A program made the position numbers and the translations under genes. DNA of 55,444 bases from contig NZ_JBQKKT010000019.1 in assembly GCF_052116585.1 (NCBI RefSeq), positions 1-55,444 on the forward strand. Reading direction: 5' to 3'. Below, one piece after another: positions 8,474-14,830 of this stretch. Origin of the DNA: Luteococcus sp052116585 (lineage in GTDB: Bacteria; Actinomycetota; Actinomycetes; Propionibacteriales; Propionibacteriaceae). Position 1 is the stretch's first letter. Every line of letters begins with the position of its first letter. The notes under the pieces were generated by a model. It was not told the origin of the DNA. It saw nothing but the letters and a program-made list of their open reading frames with translations, and made no database searches.

Positions 8474-9688
8474 GTGCCCGAACTCCTTTCCTCCACCACA
8501 GCACCCCGGCGTCGACGACCGACCGGCCTGCAATGGCTGGTGGCACTGCTGGGCACTGGCTACTACCTGACTCCGCTGGTGGCCTACTGGCTGGCCCCGT
8601 GGCTGAACCCCAGGGGCCGGGGGCACCTGCCCGTGGCGGAGGTGTGGCTCCTGCTGGGCGGGGCCGTCGTCGCGCTGGCCCTCATCGCCCTGCTGCCACG
8701 ACGTCGCATTGCTGCCCTGGCAGGAATCGCCCTGCTGTGGCCGTTGACTCCCCCACTCTTCGGCGCGGCGCTGGTGACCCAGGAGGAGGTGGCCCGATCC
8801 AGCCGTCGCACCTGGGGCCTGGCCAGCGCCGTGCTGCTCTGCGCCGCCAAGGCCGTGAACGTGCCACTGTGGGCGGCGCTGGGCCAGCCGACCACCCAGA
8901 CGTCCTGGGTGGAGGTGACCATCTCGTGCATCGGGATTGCCCTGGCGACGATGGTCGGATGGCTGCGACAGGCCACCAGCCAGGCCGAGACCGCCCGCGC
9001 CGTCGCCAGCACCGCACGGCAGGAGAGCTTCGAGGCACGCCTGGAGCAGGCCCGTCTGGCCGAGCGCGAACGCATCGCTCGCGAGATGCACGACGTGGTC
9101 GCCCACCGCATCTCGCTCGTCGCCCTGCACTCCGGCGCGCTCTCCCACCGGCTGCGCGAGTCTGACGCCGAGAGCGCCGAACTGGCCGGCCTGATCCAGG
9201 CCAATGCCAAGGCCTCGCTGGTGGAGCTGCGCAGCATGCTCGCCACCCTGCGAGGCAGCCAGGACTCCCCCGAGCCACCCCAGCCCACCCTCACCGGGCT
9301 CTCGACCCTGGTCGCCGAGGCCACCGAGGCCGGGCAGCAGGTGCGCCTCGAGCTTGACGCCAGCCTCGAGACCATTCCCGAACCCGTCTCCCGCAACGCC
9401 TTTCGCATCGTCCAGGAGGGCGTCACCAATGCCTGCCGGCATGCTCCCGGTGCTCCCACCGTCGTGCAGGTGCAGCAGCGCGACGGCTGGTTGCGGCTGC
9501 GTGTGGCCAACCCGCTGGCCGACCTCGCAGCCCCCGACCGCTCCGGCTCCGGCCTGGGCCTAGTGGGGGTGGCCGAGCGCGTCGAACAGCTGGGTGGTGA
9601 GCTCGTCCACGGCAGCGACGGGGCACAATTCGTCCTGGACGCCACGCTGCCGCTGGCCCCGACACCCCGCCAGGAGGGCATTGCATGA
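8474..9688 (+). CDS. Sensor histidine kinase, NarL/DesK-type
   Basis: A 404-residue membrane kinase. Several N-terminal helices (LVALLGTGYYL, LLLGGAVVALALIALL, LASAVLLCAAKAV) span roughly residues 15-170. A coiled stretch follows, then the HisKA_3 phosphoacceptor box REMHDVVAHR and the HATPase domain (N-box EGVTNACRHA, G-box GSGLGLVG). GTG 8474 is chosen because the open frame upstream runs through the repeat-bearing promoter. No large extracellular sensor domain is present, as in intramembrane-sensing kinases that watch envelope damage or antibiotics. Its stop overlaps the regulator start by four bases (ATGA). It is divergent from an ABC exporter, its likely target. Confidence 0.88.
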   Translation: MPELLSSTTAPRRRRPTGLQWLVALLGTGYYLTPLVAYWLAPWLNPRGRGHLPVAEVWLLLGGAVVALALIALLPRRRIAALAGIALLWPLTPPLFGAALVTQEEVARSSRRTWGLASAVLLCAAKAVNVPLWAALGQPTTQTSWVEVTISCIGIALATMVGWLRQATSQAETARAVASTARQESFEARLEQARLAERERIAREMHDVVAHRISLVALHSGALSHRLRESDAESAELAGLIQANAKASLVELRSMLATLRGSQDSPEPPQPTLTGLSTLVAEATEAGQQVRLELDASLETIPEPVSRNAFRIVQEGVTNACRHAPGAPTVVQVQQRDGWLRLRVANPLADLAAPDRSGSGLGLVGVAERVEQLGGELVHGSDGAQFVLDATLPLAPTPRQEGIA

Positions 9689-10347
9689 GGATCGCGCTGG
9701 TCGACGACGACCCGATGGTCCGCACCGGGCTCGGCTACATCCTGCGCGGCGAGGCCGACATGGAGGTGGCCTGGCAGGCAGGAGACGGCGGCGAGGCACT
9801 ACGGCTGCTGGCCGACGACCCCGTCGACGTCATCCTGCTCGACATCCGGATGGCCGGCACTGACGGTCTCGCGACGATGGAGGCGCTGGCCGCGCTCCCC
9901 GAGCGTCCCCGCGTGCTGATGCTCACCACCTTCAACACCGACGACTACGTGGTGCGCGCCCTGCGGCTGGGGGCCGACGGCTTCCTGCTCAAGGACGCCG
10001 ACCCCACGGAGCTGCTGGAGGCAATCCGTCGCGTCCAGCAGGGCCAGACGGTGCTCTCGCCCGAGGTCACCCGCACTTTGGTGAGCGTGGCCACTGAGTC
10101 CAGCGGTCCGGGTGCCGCGACGGTGGCCGCCCAGCAGGCGATGGCCCGGCTCACCAGCCGTGAGCGCGAGGTGGCGGCGCTGGTGGCCCAGGGCCTGACC
10201 AACAGCCAGATCTCCACCCGAATGAACCTCAGCCTGGCCTCGGTGAAGTCGCACCTGACCAGCACCTTCACCAAGCTGGGCGTCGACAACCGGGTCTCGG
10301 TGGCGATGATCGTGCGCGACGCCGGGAGCTCCCGCTCGGGTTCCTGA
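9685..10347 (+). CDS. Response regulator, NarL/FixJ (LuxR-type HTH)
   Basis: A 220-residue transcription factor. The receiver domain (1-120) has the acidic pocket Asp7-Asp8-Asp9, phosphoacceptor Asp53 (LLDIRM), Thr81/Thr82 and Lys103. The C-terminal LuxR-type helix-turn-helix (about 152-210) contains LTSREREVAALVAQGLTNSQ and LASVKSHLT. It is co-translated with the kinase and probably binds the 12-bp repeats at 8402-8434 to control the divergent ABC/esterase operon and its own operon. Confidence 0.92.
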   Translation: MRIALVDDDPMVRTGLGYILRGEADMEVAWQAGDGGEALRLLADDPVDVILLDIRMAGTDGLATMEALAALPERPRVLMLTTFNTDDYVVRALRLGADGFLLKDADPTELLEAIRRVQQGQTVLSPEVTRTLVSVATESSGPGAATVAAQQAMARLTSREREVAALVAQGLTNSQISTRMNLSLASVKSHLTSTFTKLGVDNRVSVAMIVRDAGSSRSGS

Positions 10348-10377
10348 GCCTCGCTCGGGTTGCAACCCGAGCGAGGC
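10348..10377. terminator. Perfect 30-bp palindrome between convergent genes
   Basis: The sequence from 10348 to 10377 is its own reverse complement (arms GCCTCGCTCGGGTTG). It starts directly after the regulator stop and faces the convergent Nei gene. It has no T-tract, but its position and symmetry fit a bidirectional terminator. Confidence 0.75.
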
Positions 10378-10418
10378 CAGGCAAGCCACGCGAGGCTGGT
10401 CGCGCCGTGGGCTCCGCC

Positions 10419-11192
10419 TCAGCGCAGCGGCTGGCAGCGCGGGCACCACCAGCTCAGTCGCTCCTGCGTGAGCGGGCCAAACTCCTCGCACTCGATGCGG
10501 GTGTGGCAGCGCGGGCAGGGCTTCCCGGCACGGTCGTAGACCCAGCGGCCGTCCCGGTTCGAGGCAGTGGGGACGCGGGTGACCTTGCTGGCCTCCAACA
10601 GGCGCTGGGCCGTGCGCACCACGCCCAGCAGGTCGGGCACCCGACCCACCGGGGTGCGCGGGTTCACCCGCTGGTGGAAGAGGCTCTCGGCCCGGTAGAT
10701 GGTGCCGATGCCGGCCAGGTTGCGCTGGTCTAGCAGTGCCTCGCCGATGGTGCGGCCGGGCTCGCGCAGCAGGTTGGCGACGGCCACCTCCTCGTCCCAG
10801 TCGGGTCCGAGCAGGTCGGGGCCGAGGTGGCCCACCACCTCGTGCTCGTGGTCGCTGCGCACCAGCTCCACCAGCCCGAGCCGCAGGCCTACCGCTTGGT
10901 GGGTCTCGGTGACCAGCAGGGCACGCACCTGGTGGGCGGGGCCGGGGGTGCGCTCGTCGGCTCCCACGATGCGCCAGGTGCCGTCCATCTTGAGGTGGGT
11001 GTGGATGGTCCAGCCGCCCTCGATGCGAGTGAGCTGGTGCTTGCCGCGCGGCACCACCTCGAGCACGCTCCGGCCGGCGAGGTCGGCGGTGGCTGCGGCG
11101 GGCACGCGCAGCTCGGCGCGGGTCAGGACCTGGCCGGCCAGGGCTGCGTGCAGCTTGGCGCAGGAGCGGGCGACGGAATCACCTTCGGGCAT
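10419..11192 (-). CDS. Fpg/Nei family DNA glycosylase (Nei2-like)
   Basis: A 257-residue bifunctional base-excision repair enzyme for oxidised bases. The N-terminus MPEGDS carries the catalytic Pro after Met removal and the Glu of the Fpg/Nei family; GDS rather than L-P matches actinobacterial Nei2. The helix-two-turn-helix region (about 135-190) contains LLDQRNLAGIGTIYRAE. The C-terminal zinc finger is intact: CPRC near residue 230 and CPRC near 250. It lies downstream of a broken AlkZ-like gene in the same direction, a possible small repair group. The family is firm; lesion preference (Nei1 or Nei2 type) is inferred. Confidence 0.9.
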   Translation of the reverse strand: MPEGDSVARSCAKLHAALAGQVLTRAELRVPAAATADLAGRSVLEVVPRGKHQLTRIEGGWTIHTHLKMDGTWRIVGADERTPGPAHQVRALLVTETHQAVGLRLGLVELVRSDHEHEVVGHLGPDLLGPDWDEEVAVANLLREPGRTIGEALLDQRNLAGIGTIYRAESLFHQRVNPRTPVGRVPDLLGVVRTAQRLLEASKVTRVPTASNRDGRWVYDRAGKPCPRCHTRIECEEFGPLTQERLSWWCPRCQPLR

Positions 11193-11225
11193 GGGCCCAT
11201 CCTGCCCGGCGCCGCGCTCCTGCTG

Positions 11226-11296
11226 CTGAAAATGCGGCCGTCACGGCGCACGACACGTTCAAATGTCATCCGTGGCCGTATGTGCTGCATTTTCAG
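11226..11296. repeat. 71-bp imperfect inverted repeat between the AlkZ-like and Nei genes
   Basis: Perfect 10-bp ends CTGAAAATGC and GCATTTTCAG enclose a second complementary pair (GGCC..CACGG against CCGTGGCC) with a nine-base bulge. The right end overlaps the stop codon of the AlkZ-like gene. On the minus strand the last arm carries TTTT, so it may act as a terminator; it could also be a small MITE-like insertion. Confidence 0.55.
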
Positions 11297-12363
11297 TGCG
11301 CAGCGCCGAAGAAGGCCAGCATCCGATCCCGCGCCGCCTTCAGCGCCGGGTCCTCCGGCACCCCCTCGGCGAGCGTGAACTCCACCGCCACATGACGGTT
11401 GCCGGCACGGGACACCACCCGCCGGCGGAAGCTGCCGATGTCCAGCCCGTCACGGATCACCAGGCCCCAGCCGGCCTCTGCCGCACTCAGGTGCAGCTCG
11501 CCCAGCCGGTGCCCGGCCAGCCGGGGGAAGCGCGGGTGGTCATGGCAGAGCCAGGCCTCGTCGAAGGTGGGCAGCAGGTGCACCCCGTCCAGCCCTGCCA
11601 CCGGGGCATCCGGCCGCCACCACAGCTCCACGCCGTCCACGGTGCCGGTCTCGAAGCCGCCGCTGGCCAGGCCCGCTCGGGCCTCGGTACGGGTGATGTT
11701 GCTCCAGCGCTGCAGGTCGCGGAGGCTCGTGGGTCCGTGGCCGGCGACGAAGCGGTGCACCAGGCGGGTGGCGGCCTCCTGGCGGGGCAGGGGTTCCGAG
11801 GGCGGAACCACGTCGTCGAGCAGGACATAGGTGTGCTCGTCCGCGGCCAGCGGGCCGGAGCAGACCAGCGCCGTGGCCTCGGCCATCATCAGCTGGTGGG
11901 CGACGGTCTGGTTCGGCTGCGGCGACGAGGCGGGCACCGGCAGCAGTGGTTAGAGCTGGCGTCTGGTCAGGGGTCCGTCGGCCAGCGCCCGGCGCAGCAC
12001 CTGTTGCGTCTGGGCCCAGAGCTCCTCGTCGATGCCCAGCTGGCGCTGCCGTGCGCGGTTGCCGCTGATGATCCTGGGGCCGGTGAGTTCGAGCAGCCAG
12101 CGGATGTCGTTGCGGTGCACGTAGTGCCAGGTGGGGCGCAGCACGTGGGTGCGCAACACCTCGCCCGCATCGACGGCAGCGCAGACCGAGGCGTCGTCGG
12201 CACCGCTGCGCAGCCCCAGTGACCAACGGGCCAGCGGCGGGTCCTGGGCCTGCACCGCCAGGGAGTTGCGCACCGCCTCGGCCACCGACGGCGCCCGTGG
12301 ACCCGTCAACTGCTGGGCAGCGAGCCGCAGCCCGACCACCTGCAGGACCGCCGCTGTCTCCAC
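11293..12363 (-). pseudogene. Winged-helix AlkZ-like DNA glycosylase, interrupted by an in-frame stop
   Basis: A winged-helix (HTH_42) protein of the AlkZ/YcaQ superfamily, whose members unhook alkylated or cross-linked bases. GTG 12363 follows GGAAGG by nine bases. The N-terminal half carries the catalytic-type QxQ motif (Gln38-Ala-Gln40 in LAVQAQDP) and WHYVHRNDIRWL. Translation stops at TAA 11952-11950 just after GPLTRRQL. The same frame then resumes with NQTVAHQL to the normal C-terminus (TFDEAWLCHDHPRF, RMLAFFGAAH). Over about 20 codons after the stop, a neighbouring frame reads ALTTAAGARLVAAAE, which looks more like the expected helix. A pair of compensating indels is therefore as likely as a point nonsense mutation. 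This is either an assembly error or a true pseudogene. Confidence 0.75.
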
Positions 12364-12383
12364 GGGTGGCCGCCTTCCGCTGG

Positions 12384-14822
12384 TCAGTCGCCGGTGCGTC
12401 CGGCGGCCCTGCGGTAACGGGCCGGGGAGAGCCGACGCCGACGCACCACCGCGAGCAGGCAGGCGATGGCCGCCAGCAGCCACAGTCCAATCAAGGTTCC
12501 GACCGGGCCGACGCCCAGGGACTCGCCGATCACGGCGCGACGCACCCCGTCGAGGGCAGGGGCCAGCGGACTGACCCCATGGATCGCGGTGAAGACGCCG
12601 GGCACGGCCGAGACGATGCCCACCGCCGCGGCGACGGCCCCCAGCAACACCGCCACGGCACGGCCGAGGCCGCCGAACCAGGCAGCCAGCGCGTGGTTGA
12701 TCGCGGTGAAGCTCAGCGTGGTGAGCATCAGGAAGGCGGTGAGCACCACGCCGTTCGACAGGCCGAGGTCGAGCACCGTACTGCCCAGGATGCCCAGCAG
12801 CACGGCCTGCCCCACCGCGACGGTGGCGCCGGGCACCATGGTCGCCGCGGCCAGCTGCCAGCTGGGACGCGACGAGGTGAGCGTGCGGGAGGCGATCGGA
12901 CGCATCAGCAGCCAGGTGGCCAGGGCACCCAACCAGGCACCCAGCACCAGCAGCAGCGAGGTGAGCTGGCTGAGCGGAGTGGCGAAGCGCTCGGCATCAC
13001 CGGAGACGGGCGTGGCCACCACACCCGAGAGCTTCTCGCGTTCCTGCTTGCTGTAGCTGGGCACCTCCTTGGCCCCGTCGGAGACCTTCTCGGCAAAGGT
13101 GCGGGTGCCCTCGGACAGCTTGGTGCTGCCGGCGGCCAGGTCGGTCATGCCGGTGGCCAGCTCCTGCACGCCCTGGTTGGCCTGGTGCACCCCGTCGGTG
13201 TACTGGCCGACGCCCTTGGTGTACTCGTCCAGGCCGGTGCTGAGCTTGTTGGCCCCGTCGGTCAGTTGGGTGCCGCCGCTCTTGAGTTGCTGTGACTTGC
13301 TGGCCAGGGTGTCGGCGCCGTCGCTGAGCTCCTTGACGCCAGACTTCAGCTGCCCCAGTTGGGCCTCGATCTGCTTGGGCAGTTCATCGACGAGCTGGGT
13401 GACGCCGCCCGAGAGCTGGTTGGCGCCGGTGGCAAGACTCTTGGTTCCCGAGCGCAGGCTCTGCCCGGTCTGGGGATCCTTGTGGTCCAGGGCGGCCGCG
13501 GCGGTCCCGGCGCCGGCCCGGAAGCCGCCGGTGAAGGCGGGCTCGGCGAGCTTCTCCACCTCGGGGCAGACGGCCTCGGCCACCTGGGAGGTGCGCTTCG
13601 GATCGGTCAGCACCTCGCTGATCTGCTCCGCGGCGGGCAGCTGGATCCGCTTGAGCACCTCGGCCTTCTGCTCGGGGGTGAGCTCCATCTCTGCGGGCAG
13701 CTCGTCGAGCTGCGTCGCGACGGCCTGCTTCAGCTCTGCTTGGTACTGGGCGATCTGTTCTTCCCCCAGCTGGGTGCGCATCGCGTCGGCCACCTGGGTG
13801 GCGCAGCCCTCACCGAACTGTTCGGTGTAGGCCTCCATCACCTGCGGCGGGACGGGTGCCTTGCCGTCGCGCCAGGCCACCAGCTGCTGCTGGTAGGCGT
13901 CCACGCCCTGCGACACGCCCGAGGCACCGTCGGAGAGCTGCTGGGCTCCTTGCTTCAGCTGGCCCAGCTGGGCGAACTGGCCCGTGCCACTGGACTGCTC
14001 CAGGCCGGACTCCAGCTGGTTGATGCCACCGGCCAGTTGCCCGATGCCGTCGACCACCTGGCCGGTGCCCTTGGTGTACTCGGCCACGCCGGTGCCCAAT
14101 TCCTGGGCCCCGCTGGCCAGTTGGCTTCCACCCTCGTCGAGCTTGGCGCCGTTGGCGTCCAGCTCGTTCATGCCCTTGCCCAGTTCACCGACGCCCTGGG
14201 CGGCCTTGACGGTGCCGTCACCCAGCCGTTCGGCACCGTCGGCCAGCTGGGAGGCCCCGTCGCCGATCGTGGTGATCTGCTTGCCCATGGTGTTGAAGCC
14301 CACGTAGATGTTGTCCAGGTAGTTGCCGGTGAGCATCGCGTTGGTGCTCTGGGCGGCCATCTCGGCCACCTCACGGGCAATCTGGGCGTCCTGCACCGCC
14401 GACGACGGGGAGGTCTGCACGTCGATGGTGGCCTGCTGGGCGGTCTTGGCGTCGGCGACGCTGGTGGCCGCCGCGGAGAAGTTCTTGGGGATGGTCACCA
14501 CCACGGCGTACTCGCCGCTGGCCAGCCCGGCGGCGGCGTCGGAGGGGTCGCTGAGCTTCCAGGTGACGTTCTTGCTGGGCTTGGCGACGATCTCAGCGGC
14601 CAGCTGGCGGCCCATCGGCACCGTCTGTCCGTCCACCTTGACCGCCTCGTCGGTGTTCACCACGGCGGCGGTGATCTTGCCGAGCCGGTCGTCGCGGCCC
14701 CAGGCGGTACCCAGCAGGACGCCGGCCACCAGTAGGGGAACCAGCACCAGCGCCAGCAGGCTCCAGCGTCGCAACGGGACGTGGGAGTTGGCGCGCTCGG
14801 CGTGGAAGATGGGGATGTTCAT
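12384..14822 (-). CDS. YhgE/Pip-type membrane exporter protein
   Basis: An 812-residue protein with the YhgE/Pip plan: one N-terminal helix (about 20-42, LLALVLVPLLVAGVLLGTAWG), a long extracytoplasmic region, then about five to six helices at the C-terminus (about 620-800). The extracytoplasmic part (about 180-600) is built from many coiled-coil repeats of the type LADGAxxLxxG (for example LSDGASGVSQG, LASGAQELGTG, LSTGLDEYTKG). Such proteins include phage-infection protein and ESX/type VII-like or lipid-export permeases. ATG 14822 follows the MMPL stop by eight bases, so the two are one operon. The C-terminus ends 20 bp before the AlkZ-like gene. Export substrate is unknown. Confidence 0.88.
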   Translation of the reverse strand: MNIPIFHAERANSHVPLRRWSLLALVLVPLLVAGVLLGTAWGRDDRLGKITAAVVNTDEAVKVDGQTVPMGRQLAAEIVAKPSKNVTWKLSDPSDAAAGLASGEYAVVVTIPKNFSAAATSVADAKTAQQATIDVQTSPSSAVQDAQIAREVAEMAAQSTNAMLTGNYLDNIYVGFNTMGKQITTIGDGASQLADGAERLGDGTVKAAQGVGELGKGMNELDANGAKLDEGGSQLASGAQELGTGVAEYTKGTGQVVDGIGQLAGGINQLESGLEQSSGTGQFAQLGQLKQGAQQLSDGASGVSQGVDAYQQQLVAWRDGKAPVPPQVMEAYTEQFGEGCATQVADAMRTQLGEEQIAQYQAELKQAVATQLDELPAEMELTPEQKAEVLKRIQLPAAEQISEVLTDPKRTSQVAEAVCPEVEKLAEPAFTGGFRAGAGTAAAALDHKDPQTGQSLRSGTKSLATGANQLSGGVTQLVDELPKQIEAQLGQLKSGVKELSDGADTLASKSQQLKSGGTQLTDGANKLSTGLDEYTKGVGQYTDGVHQANQGVQELATGMTDLAAGSTKLSEGTRTFAEKVSDGAKEVPSYSKQEREKLSGVVATPVSGDAERFATPLSQLTSLLLVLGAWLGALATWLLMRPIASRTLTSSRPSWQLAAATMVPGATVAVGQAVLLGILGSTVLDLGLSNGVVLTAFLMLTTLSFTAINHALAAWFGGLGRAVAVLLGAVAAAVGIVSAVPGVFTAIHGVSPLAPALDGVRRAVIGESLGVGPVGTLIGLWLLAAIACLLAVVRRRRLSPARYRRAAGRTGD

Positions 14823-14830
14823 GGTTGTCC

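Noticed and set aside
11950..11952. In-frame stop read as selenocysteine or pyrrolysine
   Set aside because: The codon is TAA, which is used for neither.
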